Positions 8,173 through 17,439 of a stretch of 46,180 bases of DNA are shown here, piece by piece. Position 1 is the first letter of the stretch. Each line of letters opens with the position of its first letter. Position numbers and translations under genes: made by a program. The notes beneath the pieces are model-generated. The model was not told the origin of the DNA. It ran no database searches and worked only from the letters and a program-made list of their open reading frames with translations. This DNA comes from Comamonadaceae bacterium (GTDB lineage Bacteria; Pseudomonadota; Gammaproteobacteria; Burkholderiales; Burkholderiaceae_C): NCBI GenBank assembly GCA_947371915.1, contig CANBRM010000011.1, forward strand, positions 1 to 46,180, given 5' to 3'.

Positions 8173-8841
8173 ATGCCGCGCTTTCCCGCTATCGCTCACG
8201 GGTTTCTGGCCCGGCCTCGGTTTTTAATCGCCATAGCGGCCGGTGCCACCGGCTATGCGCTGCTCCCCACGCAATGGGATTTGCCAAACATCACACGCGC
8301 CATCGTGGCTTGGAATGTCGGCTGCGTGCTGTATTTGGTGTTGGAGGCGCACATGATGTTTGGCGCCACGCACGAACGCATGCGCAGCCGTGCGATGAAG
8401 CACAACAATGGCCGATTTTTGGTGCTCTGCCTGGTCATCTTGGCGGCGCTGTTTTCATTGGGTGGAATCGTGGCAGAACTGTCGCTGGCCAAACAATTAC
8501 AGGGCGAATTGAAGGTGACACACATGGACTTGGTGGCACTGACGGTGTTGACCACCTGGCTGTTTACACAAGTGATGTTCGCGCTGCATTACGCGCATGA
8601 GTTCTACATGCCCTTGCATGACGGCATCGCAGGTGGGTTGGAGTTTCCGGGCGGCCATGCACCCGACTACGGCGACTTTTTGTACGTGGCCTGCGTCATC
8701 GGCACCTCGGGTCAAACCGCGGATGTGAGCTTCAGCAGCCGCAATTTAAGACGCATTGGCTTGGTGCATTGCGTGTTGGCATTTTTCTTCAACACCACGC
8801 TCGTGGCGCTCACCATCAACATCGCGTCGGGCTTGCTGTAA
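8173..8841 (+). CDS. DUF1345 family integral membrane protein
   Basis: 222 residues from the ATG at 8173, 7 bases after the MBL-hydrolase stop; an upstream in-frame start at 8122 would overlap that gene by 44 bases. About five hydrophobic segments are visible: FLIAIAAGATGYALL, AIVAWNVGCVLYLVLEA, FLVLCLVILAALFSLGGIV, LVALTVLTTWLFTQVMFALHY and the C-terminal LVHCVLAFFFNTTLVALTINIASGLL. The PDYGDFLYVACVIGTSGQTADVSF segment is a strong DUF1345 signature. No function is established for this family. Confidence 0.8.
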   Translation: MPRFPAIAHGFLARPRFLIAIAAGATGYALLPTQWDLPNITRAIVAWNVGCVLYLVLEAHMMFGATHERMRSRAMKHNNGRFLVLCLVILAALFSLGGIVAELSLAKQLQGELKVTHMDLVALTVLTTWLFTQVMFALHYAHEFYMPLHDGIAGGLEFPGGHAPDYGDFLYVACVIGTSGQTADVSFSSRNLRRIGLVHCVLAFFFNTTLVALTINIASGLL

Positions 8842-8857
8842 CCCCAACGCGCAAGCG

Positions 8858-9691
8858 TCACTGTCCGTTTTTACCGCGCTCGTAGAGCGGCAACACCTTG
8901 GGCAAGTTGGCCTGAATTTCTTGAATGCGCGAGTTGCCGGAAGGATGGGTGCTGAGCCACTGCGGCGGCGCACCTTTGTTGGCGTCGCTCATTTTTTGCC
9001 ACAGCGTCACGCCTGAACGGGGGTCGTAACCTGCGCGAGCGGCCAACTCCATGCCCACCAAATCGGCCTCGGTTTCATCGTCACGGCTGAACTTCAGGTT
9101 CAACAACCCGGCGCCTTGCTTGGCCACCAAATCGGTGAGTTGCGGGTTGACGCCAAAAAACACCGACGCCACCGTGCTGCCAATGGCCGCCAAGCCATTG
9201 GTGGCAGTGGCCTTGCCCATGCGCTCACGCGCATGTTCGCGCAAGGCGTGGGCGACTTCATGGCCCATCACCATGGCCACTTCGTCGTCGGTGAGTTTGA
9301 GTTGGTTCAAGATGCCGGTGTAAAAAGCAATCTTGCCGCCAGGCATGCAAAACGCGTTGATCTGGTTCGAGCCAATCAGGTTCACTTCCCACTTCCACTC
9401 GCGGGCTCGGGCGTTCCATTCGTAGCTGTGTGGAATGATCTCTTTGGCAATGCGGCGCAAGCGCTGCACTTGCGGATGGTCGTCGGGGCCCAGCGCGTTT
9501 TTGCTGGCCGCCTCTTTGAGCATTTGGCCGTATTGCTGACGTGCCGATTGCTCCACTTCGCCCGCAGGCACCAAGCTGGCAAACGCCGATTCTTTGCCCA
9601 CCTCCACGCCGTCGCGCGCCAACAAAGCGCCCGAACCGAGGCCACAGGCGCAGCCAACACAACCATAAAGAAACGCACGTTTGGTGAGCAT
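8858..9691 (-). CDS. M48 family metallopeptidase (LoiP/HtpX-like)
   Basis: 277 residues from the ATG at 9691; an upstream start at 9784 would overlap the divergent permease gene. It has an N-terminal signal sequence (AFLYGCVGCACGLGSGALLA), then the zinc-protease core: HEVAH in VMGHEVAHALREH and the third ligand Glu in DDETEADLVG. A conserved WLSTHPSGNSRIQEI near the end is typical of M48 proteins such as LoiP/YcaL and BepA-like enzymes. It probably acts in envelope protein quality control. It is divergent from ampG with 35 bases between the start codons. Confidence 0.87.
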   Translation of the reverse strand: MLTKRAFLYGCVGCACGLGSGALLARDGVEVGKESAFASLVPAGEVEQSARQQYGQMLKEAASKNALGPDDHPQVQRLRRIAKEIIPHSYEWNARAREWKWEVNLIGSNQINAFCMPGGKIAFYTGILNQLKLTDDEVAMVMGHEVAHALREHARERMGKATATNGLAAIGSTVASVFFGVNPQLTDLVAKQGAGLLNLKFSRDDETEADLVGMELAARAGYDPRSGVTLWQKMSDANKGAPPQWLSTHPSGNSRIQEIQANLPKVLPLYERGKNGQ

Positions 9692-9726
9692 GAAAAGTCT
9701 CTGCTTGAAAGCCTGAAAATAGAGGC

Positions 9727-11100
9727 ATGAACGATACAACAAGTCAGCCCGCTGACACGACTTCACCTGATAAATCCACATCACAAACGCCCAGTTGGTT
9801 GGCCGCGTTCAAGGTGTATTTGGAGCCGGCGTCTTGGCGCATGTTGTGTTTGGGATTTTCGGCAGGTTTGCCACTTTTGTTGGTTCTAGGAACACTCAGT
9901 TTCAGACTGCGCGAAGCGGGCATAGACCGCAGCACGATTGGTTTTTTGAGCTGGGTCGGTTTGGCTTACGGGTTCAAGTGGGTGTGGTCGCCCTTGGTCG
10001 ACCGCTTGCCGCTGCCCCTGCTCACACGCTGGCTGGGACGGCGTCGCAGTTGGTTGTTGTTGGCGCAAGCGATGGTGGTGAGTGGCTTGGTCGGCATGGC
10101 CTTGCTGGACCCGCAACACGCGCTCGAACCCGTGGTGTGGTGCGCGCTGCTGGTGGCCTTTGGCTCGGCCACACAAGACATTGCGCTCGATGCGTTTCGC
10201 ATTGAATCTGCCGATGCCCAGCACCAAGCCGCGCTCGCAGCCACCTACCAAACCGGCTACCGCCTCGCCATGATTTGGGCGGGGGCAGGCGTGTTGTGGA
10301 TCGCTGCCCGCGTCGCCACCGGTCCCGATGCCGACACAGCCTACCAACACGCCGCGTGGCAAGCCGCGTATTTGGTGATGGCAGCCTCCATGAGTTTGGG
10401 CGTGTTGACCGTGCTGCTGTCGCCCGAGCCCGAGCAGCAGCCCATGGTCCCCGCACGCAACGCCCGCGAATGGTTGCAAAGCGCCTTGGTCGCGCCGTTT
10501 GCCGACTTCATCGGACGCTACCGTTGGCAAGCCGCCATCATCTTGGGGCTGATCGCCATCTACCGCATCAGCGACGTGGTGATGGGCATCATGGCCAACC
10601 CGTTTTATGTGGATATGGGCTACACCAAAGACGAAGTGGCCGCCGTGACCAAAGTGTTTGGTGTGATCATGACACTGCTGGGCGCGTTCATCGGTGGCGT
10701 GTTGTCCATGCGTTTGGGCGTCATGCGCATCTTGATGCTGGGTGCCGTGTTGAGCGCGCTGACCAACCTGCTGTTCGCCTGGTTGGCCACCCGTGGGCAC
10801 GATTTGACGGCCTTGGTGTGGGTCATCTCCGCCGACAACTTGGCCAGCGGCATTGCTTCGGCGGCCTTCATCGCGTATCTGTCGAGCCTGACCAACGTCA
10901 ATTACTCGGCCACGCAGTACGCCCTGTTCAGCTCCATGATGCTGCTCGCGCCCAAATGGCTGGCGGGGTTTTCAGGCGTGTATGTGGACGCGCACGGCTA
11001 TGCCGACTTCTTCACCCACACCGCGTGGCTGGGCGCGCCTGTGCTGCTGTTGGTGTGGTCGGCGGCTCGGGTGTTGCCGGTGCAAGAACGTTTGAAATAA
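9727..11100 (+). CDS. ampG: AmpG-like MFS permease (muropeptide transporter)
   Basis: 457 residues, starting with a Ser/Thr-rich cytosolic tail and then about 12-14 hydrophobic helices. LGFSAGLPLLLVLGTLSFRLREAGI, GLAYGFKWVWSPLVDRLPLP and FGSATQDIALDAFRIE are characteristic of AmpG, which imports GlcNAc-anhydroMurNAc peptides for murein recycling and beta-lactamase signalling. No ampC/ampR pair is seen here. Family membership is strong; the exact substrate is inferred from the family. Confidence 0.85.
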   Translation: MNDTTSQPADTTSPDKSTSQTPSWLAAFKVYLEPASWRMLCLGFSAGLPLLLVLGTLSFRLREAGIDRSTIGFLSWVGLAYGFKWVWSPLVDRLPLPLLTRWLGRRRSWLLLAQAMVVSGLVGMALLDPQHALEPVVWCALLVAFGSATQDIALDAFRIESADAQHQAALAATYQTGYRLAMIWAGAGVLWIAARVATGPDADTAYQHAAWQAAYLVMAASMSLGVLTVLLSPEPEQQPMVPARNAREWLQSALVAPFADFIGRYRWQAAIILGLIAIYRISDVVMGIMANPFYVDMGYTKDEVAAVTKVFGVIMTLLGAFIGGVLSMRLGVMRILMLGAVLSALTNLLFAWLATRGHDLTALVWVISADNLASGIASAAFIAYLSSLTNVNYSATQYALFSSMMLLAPKWLAGFSGVYVDAHGYADFFTHTAWLGAPVLLLVWSAARVLPVQERLK

Positions 11101-11194
11101 GGCATGGGCAGGCAGCGCTGATGCTGTGTATTTACGTCGTCTTTACGCAGCAGATAAGTTCAGGTCAAGGTTCACCCCGCATGATGGAAACACC

Positions 11195-11929
11195 ATGAAC
11201 ACACTCTTATTGATTGAAGACGACCACCGCTTGGCCCACATGGTGGGCGAGTACCTGCGGCAATCGGGCTTTGAGGTGCAACACGCCGCCAATGGCTTGA
11301 CCGGACTGCGGCTGCTGCAAGAGGCCGACAGTCGTGGCGAACCCACCTCGTTGGTGCTGCTCGACTTGATGTTGCCCGACATCGATGGCTTGGACGTCTG
11401 CCGCCGCATCCGTGGCTTGCCCGGCCATTTGGCCCAGACGCCAGTGCTGATGTTGACCGCCAAAGGCGACCAGATGGACCGCATCGTGGGCCTTGAAATT
11501 GGCGCGGACGACTACCTGCCCAAGCCCTTCGAGCCGCGCGAATTGTTAGCGCGCATCCGTGCGGTGCTGCGTCGCCATAGTCCTAATGCGTCACAAGACG
11601 GAGCCCCCACCTCAGCGCATCAGTTGCTCAAATTTGGCGCATTGGAACTCGACCGCGATGCCCGTCTGGTCACCGTGCACGGCAACACCTGTGAGCTCAC
11701 GTCTTACCAGTTCGATTTGTTGTGGGTCTTGGCTGAACGCGCGGGCCGTGTGCTCAGCCGGGATCAAATCATGGAGGCGGTGCGTGGTCGCGAACTCGAA
11801 GCCTTTGACCGCTCGATCGACGTGCACATGGGCCGCATTCGTGCTGCCATTGAAGACGACGCCAAATCGCCCAAACGCATCTTGACCGTGCGTGGCGTAG
11901 GCTACGTGTTTGCCAAACAACAAGACTGA
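11195..11929 (+). CDS. OmpR-family response regulator (RstA-like)
   Basis: 244 residues from the ATG at 11195, preceded by GGAAA 5 bases upstream; an in-frame start at 11126 adds 23 unrelated residues. The receiver domain has acidic pair D9/D10, phospho-acceptor D57 in LVLLDLMLPDIDG and K in YLPKPFEP. The C-terminal winged helix includes LTSYQFDLLWVLAERAGRVLSRDQI and ends RGVGYVFAKQQD. It forms an operon with the kinase starting 4 bases later. Confidence 0.92.
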   Translation: MNTLLLIEDDHRLAHMVGEYLRQSGFEVQHAANGLTGLRLLQEADSRGEPTSLVLLDLMLPDIDGLDVCRRIRGLPGHLAQTPVLMLTAKGDQMDRIVGLEIGADDYLPKPFEPRELLARIRAVLRRHSPNASQDGAPTSAHQLLKFGALELDRDARLVTVHGNTCELTSYQFDLLWVLAERAGRVLSRDQIMEAVRGRELEAFDRSIDVHMGRIRAAIEDDAKSPKRILTVRGVGYVFAKQQD

Positions 11930-11933
11930 CACC

Positions 11934-13169
11934 ATGCCTTTTTTCGCCACGCGCAGCCGTTACCTGCACCTGCCCTTGTATGTGCGCATTTGGTTTGCCG
12001 TGGTGCTGGCCGTAGCCATGCTCACGCTGCTGGCCGGTTGGATCATGCGCGTGACCGCCGAGCCGCCTCTGCGCGATGTGGTGGTGCGCAACGTGGCCGG
12101 TGACATGGTGGGCCAAGGCCAAGCCCGACTGCGCCCACCCGATGGCTTTCCGGTCGAAGCCCCTCCTCTGCCCCCGCCTGACATGCCCCATCCTCCCGGG
12201 CACTTTGGCACAGGGCCCGAGTTCATGGTGCGCATGCACAACGGCGAGCTGATGCACATCCATTTGCCGCGCCCACCACGCAGCTTTTGGAGCCGCCCGC
12301 CCTACGGATTTTTCTGGACACTCGGCCTCGTGGGCTTGGCCGTGGCGCTGGGCACCTACCCCATCGTGCGCCGACTCACACGCCGTTTGGAACATTTGCA
12401 AAAAGGTGTGGAGCAATGGGGCACGGGCAATCTTTCAGCACGCGTGGCCGAAGAGGGGCACGACGAAGTGACCTACCTCGCGCAGCGCTTCAACCACGCG
12501 GCCGCGCAAGTGGAGCAATTGGTCACGTCACACAAGTCGCTGCTGGCCAATGCCTCGCACGAGTTACGCTCGCCGCTCACGCGCATTCGCATGGGCCTCG
12601 AGTTGATGGGCGACACGCCCTCGCCCGCCATGAAGGCCGAAATCTCGCGCAGCGTGGGCGAGCTCGATCAGTTGATTGACGAAATTTTGCTGGCCAGCCG
12701 CCTTGATGCCAAAGACGTCGACTTAGGCACCATCGAACAAATCGACCTGACGGGCTTGGCCAGCGAAGAATGCGCCCGTTTCGACGCCATGCTGGATTTG
12801 GGTGAGCACCCGCAGAGCCTGATCGTGCCGGGCGTGGCCAAGCTGCTGCGCCGCATGTTGCGCAACTTGCTCGAAAACGCACGGCGTTACGGCACCTCAG
12901 ACATTCAAGTCGGACTGGCGCGGGTAACACGCAACGACAAGTCTTGGCTGCGACTGAATGTGGCCGACCGTGGCCCTGGCGTGCCGCTGGAATTGCGTGA
13001 ACGCATTTTTGAACCGTTTTACCGCCTGCCCGGTGCCAGCGAACGCGAAGGTGGCGTGGGCTTAGGCTTGTCGCTGGTGCGCTCTATCGTGCAACGCCAC
13101 GGTGGTGAGGTTCACTGTGAAGACCGCGCAGGTGGCGGCGCTAACTTTGTGGTGATGTTGCCGATCTAA
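11934..13169 (+). CDS. Sensor histidine kinase (RstB-like) with His/Met/Pro-rich periplasmic loop
   Basis: 411 residues from the ATG at 11934. TM1 lies about 18-38, the periplasmic loop about 41-124 and TM2 about 125-146. HAMP follows, then HisKA with H209 in LLANASHELRSPLTRIR, N box NLLENARRYG, G1 DRGPGVP and G2 GVGLGLSLVRS. All catalytic boxes are intact. The loop is unusually rich in Pro, His and Met (DMPHPPGHF and MVRMHNGELMHIHLP), which may hint at metal sensing; the signal is not known. It pairs with the response regulator immediately upstream. Confidence 0.9.
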   Translation: MPFFATRSRYLHLPLYVRIWFAVVLAVAMLTLLAGWIMRVTAEPPLRDVVVRNVAGDMVGQGQARLRPPDGFPVEAPPLPPPDMPHPPGHFGTGPEFMVRMHNGELMHIHLPRPPRSFWSRPPYGFFWTLGLVGLAVALGTYPIVRRLTRRLEHLQKGVEQWGTGNLSARVAEEGHDEVTYLAQRFNHAAAQVEQLVTSHKSLLANASHELRSPLTRIRMGLELMGDTPSPAMKAEISRSVGELDQLIDEILLASRLDAKDVDLGTIEQIDLTGLASEECARFDAMLDLGEHPQSLIVPGVAKLLRRMLRNLLENARRYGTSDIQVGLARVTRNDKSWLRLNVADRGPGVPLELRERIFEPFYRLPGASEREGGVGLGLSLVRSIVQRHGGEVHCEDRAGGGANFVVMLPI

Positions 13170-13196
13170 AGCATCGGCGCACAGGGTCGCTCAAAC

Positions 13197-14279
13197 TCAG
13201 AGCAGTTTGTAAACGCGCTCGGCTGACACGTCTTCCAAACAGCGCATGTGGCCCAGCGGGCAGGTGCGTTCGTAGCAAGGCGCACACGCCAAAGGTGGCT
13301 GATAGTTGGGGTCCACACGCAGCCACACCACACGGGCACGGTCGTTCAACGGCGGCGTGTGCTCTGGGCTGGACGAGCCATACACCGCGACTTGTGGCAC
13401 ACCAAAGGCGGCAGCCACATGCATCAAGCCGGAGTCGTTACTGACCACGCGGTGCGCGTTGGCGATCAAGGCAAACGCTTGCTCCAAATTGGTGTTACCC
13501 GCCAAGTTGTGGCAATGGCCCGGCAGCTGCGCGTTAGCGATGCGGGTGATTTCTTCGGCAATGTCGTGCTCTTTGGCGGAGCCCAACACCAACACAGGGC
13601 GATCAATTTTGATCGCCAATTCAGCAAAGTGCTTGGCTGGCCAACGCTTGGCCGGACCGTACTCAGCACCTGGCGCAAACACCACATAGCTGTTGCGCGC
13701 CAACACCGGCAAGCTGGAAATGCGGCTCAACTCTTCCAGCGCTTGGTCCATCAGCTGCGGCGGCATTTTGAGAATAGGCCGCAAGTCGCCCGTCAACTTC
13801 ATGGGCTGCTCGGGCTGTGCATAGGTCTGGCCCATCAAACTCAGTGCGGCGTACCACTCCACCATGGGGGGACGCTCTTCGAGTTGGGGGTTGTCCAGCC
13901 GGTCGGTCAACAAACCAAAGCGCATTTCGCCGGTGTAACCCATGCGTTTGGGAATGCCCGCCAACCAAGGAATCAGCGCGCTTTTGAGCGAGTTGGGGCA
14001 CACATAAGCTGCCTCAAAACGACCGCTCAGTTGGCGAGCCAACTTCCAGCGGCCCTTGAGCTGCAAGCCACCGTGTTTGAACGGCATCTCAATCACTTCC
14101 GCCACGCCGGGCATGGCGCGGTAGACCGGCGCAATCCAAGGCAAAGCGGCGACGGTGAGACGCTCACCGCGCGCGGCCAAGCGGCGCAGCAAAGGCTCTG
14201 TCATCACGGCATCCCCAATCCATTGGGGGGCGATGATCAGCGCGTTTTTGGCCAGTGCTTTTTTAATGGTGCCCGCCAA
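13197..14279 (-). CDS. waaF: WaaF, LPS heptosyltransferase II
   Basis: Glycosyltransferase family 9 protein. The N-terminus IIAPQWIGDAVMTEPLLRRLAARG matches WaaF/WaaC, and the C-terminal half has VFAPGAEYGPAKRWPAKHFAELA, a pattern for ADP-heptose binding, and SNDSGLMHVAAAFGVPQVAVYGSSSPEHTPPL. The enzyme adds the second heptose to the LPS inner core on the cytosolic face of the membrane. No good ATG exists; the TTG at 14279 is my best start and overlaps the preceding zinc-finger gene by 17 bases. CTG or ATT starts just inside are also possible. The frame itself is open further upstream to 14351. Confidence 0.88.
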   Translation of the reverse strand: MAGTIKKALAKNALIIAPQWIGDAVMTEPLLRRLAARGERLTVAALPWIAPVYRAMPGVAEVIEMPFKHGGLQLKGRWKLARQLSGRFEAAYVCPNSLKSALIPWLAGIPKRMGYTGEMRFGLLTDRLDNPQLEERPPMVEWYAALSLMGQTYAQPEQPMKLTGDLRPILKMPPQLMDQALEELSRISSLPVLARNSYVVFAPGAEYGPAKRWPAKHFAELAIKIDRPVLVLGSAKEHDIAEEITRIANAQLPGHCHNLAGNTNLEQAFALIANAHRVVSNDSGLMHVAAAFGVPQVAVYGSSSPEHTPPLNDRARVVWLRVDPNYQPPLACAPCYERTCPLGHMRCLEDVSAERVYKLL

Positions 14280-14466
14280 CGTGTTCGCCGGCTTTGAGTT
14301 TGTACACGGTGCCGCAATACGGGCACTTGGCTTCACCGGTGCTGGCCACATCCAAGTAGACCTTGGGGTGGCTGTTCCACAACTTCATGTCGGCTTTGGG
14401 GCTGGGGCAAAACACGCCCCCATGCCCATTGAGGTCGCTGGCTAAGAGTTCAACTGTGTGGCTCAT
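14263..14466 (-). CDS. Small zinc-finger protein (CHCC type)
   Basis: 67 residues from the ATG at 14466 (MSHTVELLASDL). It carries a C-H-C-C set: FCPSP, the HPKVYLDV His, and KCPYCGTVYKL, the zinc-ribbon pattern of the zf-CHCC family related to the mitochondrial complex I subunit NDUFS6. In many betaproteobacteria such a gene sits between ilvE and waaF, as here. Its function in these bacteria is unknown. Confidence 0.82.
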   Translation of the reverse strand: MSHTVELLASDLNGHGGVFCPSPKADMKLWNSHPKVYLDVASTGEAKCPYCGTVYKLKAGEHVGGHH

Positions 14467-14498
14467 GGTCTGATCCTGCAAAAATTTCAGCCAGCCAC

Positions 14499-15437
14499 TT
14501 AGACCAAGGTCAACCAGTGGGCGTACTTGGGATTGCGGCCGTTGACGATGTCAAAGAACGCCGTTTGGATTTTTTCAGTGATTGGGCCGCGGCTGCCTTC
14601 ACCCAATTGGATGCGGTCGAGTTCGCGGATAGGCGTGACTTCAGCGGCAGTGCCAGTGAAGAAGGCTTCGTCAGCGATGTACACCTCGTCGCGGGTGATG
14701 CGCTTTTGCACAATCTCTAGGCCCAAATCCTTGGCAATGTGGAACACGGTATTGCGGGTGATGCCGTTCAAAGCGCCAGCCGACAAGTCAGGGGTGTAGA
14801 TGACACCGTCCTTGACCACGAAGATGTTTTCGCCAGCGCCTTCAGACACAAAGCCCGAGGTGTCGAGCAACAGGGCCTCGTCGTAACCTTCGTCGGTCAC
14901 TTCCATGTTGGCCAAGATCGAGTTGGTGTAGTTGCTCACCGCCTTGGCCTGCGTCATGGTGATGTTGACGTGGTGGCGTGTGTAGCTCGACGTTTTCACG
15001 CGGATGCCGCGCTTCATGCCTTCTTCGCCGAGGTAGGCACCCCAAGTCCAAGCGGCGACCATCAAGTGGATGGTGTTGCCTTTAGGCGAGACGCCCAATT
15101 TTTTGTCGCCAATCCAAGTCAGGGGGCGAATGTAACCCGACTCCAAATTGTTTTCACGCACCACATCGCGTTGGGCTTGGTTGACTTGGTCTTTGGTGAA
15201 CGGAATGGCCATGCGCAAAATCTTCGCGCTGTTGAACAGGCGGTCGGTGTGCTCTTGCAAACGGAAGATGGCCGTGCCTTGCTCGGTTTTGTAAGCGCGG
15301 ACGCCTTCAAAGGCACCGCAACCGTAGTGCAGGGTGTGGCTCAACACGTGAATCTTGGCATCGCGCCAATCGACCATCTGGCCGTCCATCCAGATTTTGC
15401 CGTCACGGTCAGACATGGAAGGGATGACTACGCTCAT
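14499..15437 (-). CDS. ilvE: Branched-chain amino acid aminotransferase
   Basis: 312 residues from the ATG at 15437, preceded by AAGGAAA; an in-frame start 17 codons upstream was rejected. PLP-dependent class IV features include HVLSHTLHYGCGAFEGVRAY, YIRPLTWIG, the PLP-lysine region MTQAKAVSNYTNSILA and EGAGENIFVVKDG. It makes the last transamination in Val, Leu and Ile synthesis. It is followed 32 bases later by the zinc-finger gene and then waaF on the same strand. Confidence 0.95.
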   Translation of the reverse strand: MSVVIPSMSDRDGKIWMDGQMVDWRDAKIHVLSHTLHYGCGAFEGVRAYKTEQGTAIFRLQEHTDRLFNSAKILRMAIPFTKDQVNQAQRDVVRENNLESGYIRPLTWIGDKKLGVSPKGNTIHLMVAAWTWGAYLGEEGMKRGIRVKTSSYTRHHVNITMTQAKAVSNYTNSILANMEVTDEGYDEALLLDTSGFVSEGAGENIFVVKDGVIYTPDLSAGALNGITRNTVFHIAKDLGLEIVQKRITRDEVYIADEAFFTGTAAEVTPIRELDRIQLGEGSRGPITEKIQTAFFDIVNGRNPKYAHWLTLV

Positions 15438-15523
15438 GGGGTTTCCTTTGGACTTGTAAGTGGGGTTGCCAATTTGGCTGATCGGCACATTTTAGCGAGC
15501 CCGCCAAGGGCTTTGGCTGACGG

Positions 15524-15958
15524 TCAGTCGTTGGCGGACACGGTGGTGGGCTCGACATCTTCCGCTTGGAACGGGCGATCCAGCGTCCAGCTTTGCAGTT
15601 TGCCGCTCACCAAGGTGCAACGCACCACCGATTGGCTGCCGTCGCGCCAGCTGAAAACTTCGGGTTGGGCGTCTTTTTCGGTCTCGGCCTGACCCAAAGC
15701 GCGCGTCATGGCCACGATGTGCATGAGACTCATGCCGGGTTTGAGTTTGGCGTTGAGCATGACTGCGCTGTCCACGAAGCCAATCGGGCGGTTGTTCGCA
15801 CGCTTCAAAATTTGCACCAAACGGGTGAAATACATCAGTAGCCACATCACGCCGCCGGTGAACACCATGATGACGCCCATCCAGCCGCTGGTTTGCCAAG
15901 CCCACGCGGTGAGCCCCACAGCGCCGATGGGCACGAGAAATTTTTGATAGTTCGTCAT
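15524..15958 (-). CDS. Hypothetical inner-membrane protein with cytosolic tail
   Basis: 144 residues from the ATG at 15958. Two adjacent hydrophobic helices (FLVPIGAVGLTAWAW and GVIMVFTGGVMWLLMYF) are followed by an about 90-residue soluble domain containing IGFVDSAVMLNAKLKPGMSLMHIVAMTRALG and ending in a Trp/Asp-rich stretch. I do not recognise a named family. It lies between radA and ilvE on the same strand, with 63 bases before radA and 86 after ilvE. Confidence 0.65.
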   Translation of the reverse strand: MTNYQKFLVPIGAVGLTAWAWQTSGWMGVIMVFTGGVMWLLMYFTRLVQILKRANNRPIGFVDSAVMLNAKLKPGMSLMHIVAMTRALGQAETEKDAQPEVFSWRDGSQSVVRCTLVSGKLQSWTLDRPFQAEDVEPTTVSAND

Positions 15959-16021
15959 AGTTCGGATTGTCTCAGGCCCGAATGCGTCCACACCCCGGCT
16001 TCTACGTATGGCGTTGTCGCC

Positions 16022-17398
16022 TTAGCTCAGTGAGCGCACCAAATTGATGGCCTCGTCCACACGCTCGACCGCATGCACGGTCATGCCCTCAATTGGTTTT
16101 TTGGGCGCGTTGGCTTTGGGAATCAAGGCCACGGTGAAGCCCAACTTAGCGGCCTCTTTCAAACGCTCTTGCCCACGAGGCGCAGGACGCACTTCGCCCG
16201 CCAAACCCACTTCGCCAAAGGCGATGAAGCCTTGAGGCAACGGTTTGCCACGCAAGCTGCTTTGAATCGCCAGCAACACGGCCAAGTCAGCCGCTGGCTC
16301 GCTGATGCGCACACCGCCCACGGCGTTCACAAACACATCTTGGTCCATACACGCCACACCCGCGTGGCGATGCAACACAGCCAGCAACATAGCCAAACGG
16401 TCACGGTCCAAACCCACGCTCAAGCGACGCGGTGACGGACCACCGCTGTCCACCAGCGCTTGGATTTCGACCAACATGGGGCGGGTGCCTTCCAGCGTGA
16501 CCAACACGCAGCTTCCGGGCACGGGCTCGGCGTGTTGGCTCAAAAAGATGGCGCTGGGGTTGGTGACGCCTTTCAGGCCTTTTTCGGTCATGGCAAACAC
16601 GCCAATCTCGTTGACAGCGCCAAAGCGGTTTTTGATGGCGCGCACCAGCCGATAGGTAGAGTGCGTGTCGCCTTCAAAGTACAACACGGTGTCGACCATG
16701 TGCTCCAACACGCGTGGCCCCGCCAACGCGCCCTCTTTGGTGACGTGGCCCACCAGCACAACCGCCGTGCCTGTGGACTTGGCCATGCGCGTCAAATGCG
16801 CCGCGCATTCGCGCACCTGCGCCACCGAGCCGGGGGCACTGGTGAGCTGGTCGGAATACACGGTTTGGATGGAGTCCATCACCACAATCGATGGCTGCAG
16901 TTTGTCCACCGTGGCCAGCACTTTTTCGAGCAAGGTTTCGGCCAACACCTGCACTTGGCTATGGTCCAGCCCCAAGCGACGCGAGCGCAGGGCCACTTGC
17001 GCGGCCGACTCTTCGCCCGTCACATACAAGGTGCGCATGCCGCTGCGTTGCAATCCGTCCATCGCCTGCAACAACAAGGTAGATTTGCCAATGCCGGGGT
17101 CACCGCCAATCAGCACCACACCGCCTTCGACCATGCCACCGCCTAAAACACGGTCGAGCTCTTCTTGGCCCGTAGGCGTGCGTGGTACTTCGGAGGCCTC
17201 AATGTCAGACAGCGTGGCCACTTCGGCACTGGGCGCGAGGGCCGCCATGCCCGCGTAGCGGTTTTTGGTGGGACCTGTGGCGTCGACCACGCTCTCGACC
17301 AAGGTGTTCCATGCGGTACAACTCGGGCATTTGCCCAGCCATTTCGGGCTGGTACCGCCACATTCGGTGCAGATGTAATGTGTTTTTTCTTTGGCCAT
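16022..17398 (-). CDS. radA: RadA (Sms) DNA repair ATPase
   Basis: 458 residues. There is an N-terminal C4 zinc finger (CTECGGTSPKWLGKCPSC), Walker A GGDPGIGKSTLLLQ, Walker B region SIVVMDSIQT, the RadA-specific KNRFG motif (IKNRFGAVNEIG) and a C-terminal Lon-like domain (FVNAVGGVRISEPAADLAV and IAFGEVGLAGEVRP). RadA is a helicase-like branch-migration factor in recombinational repair and transformation. The length is normal for the family. It follows the hybrid kinase gene on the same strand. Confidence 0.96.
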   Translation of the reverse strand: MAKEKTHYICTECGGTSPKWLGKCPSCTAWNTLVESVVDATGPTKNRYAGMAALAPSAEVATLSDIEASEVPRTPTGQEELDRVLGGGMVEGGVVLIGGDPGIGKSTLLLQAMDGLQRSGMRTLYVTGEESAAQVALRSRRLGLDHSQVQVLAETLLEKVLATVDKLQPSIVVMDSIQTVYSDQLTSAPGSVAQVRECAAHLTRMAKSTGTAVVLVGHVTKEGALAGPRVLEHMVDTVLYFEGDTHSTYRLVRAIKNRFGAVNEIGVFAMTEKGLKGVTNPSAIFLSQHAEPVPGSCVLVTLEGTRPMLVEIQALVDSGGPSPRRLSVGLDRDRLAMLLAVLHRHAGVACMDQDVFVNAVGGVRISEPAADLAVLLAIQSSLRGKPLPQGFIAFGEVGLAGEVRPAPRGQERLKEAAKLGFTVALIPKANAPKKPIEGMTVHAVERVDEAINLVRSLS

Positions 17399-17439
17399 AG
17401 GGGCTCAAGTGTGCCTGATCGTGGCCCCAAAAGCTCGGC

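Noticed and set aside
9886-10800. Long minus-strand open frame of about 300 codons opposite ampG
   Set aside because: His/Gln-rich shadow with no hydrophobic pattern or motif, whereas the plus strand gives a clear AmpG permease.
10275-11198. Long alternative plus-strand frame within ampG
   Set aside because: Arg-rich frame-shifted reading of the permease gene, not a fusion or frameshift; ampG is open from start to stop.
12120-12300. Pro/His-rich segment considered as a tandem repeat
   Set aside because: It has no repeated unit; it is the low-complexity loop of the kinase.
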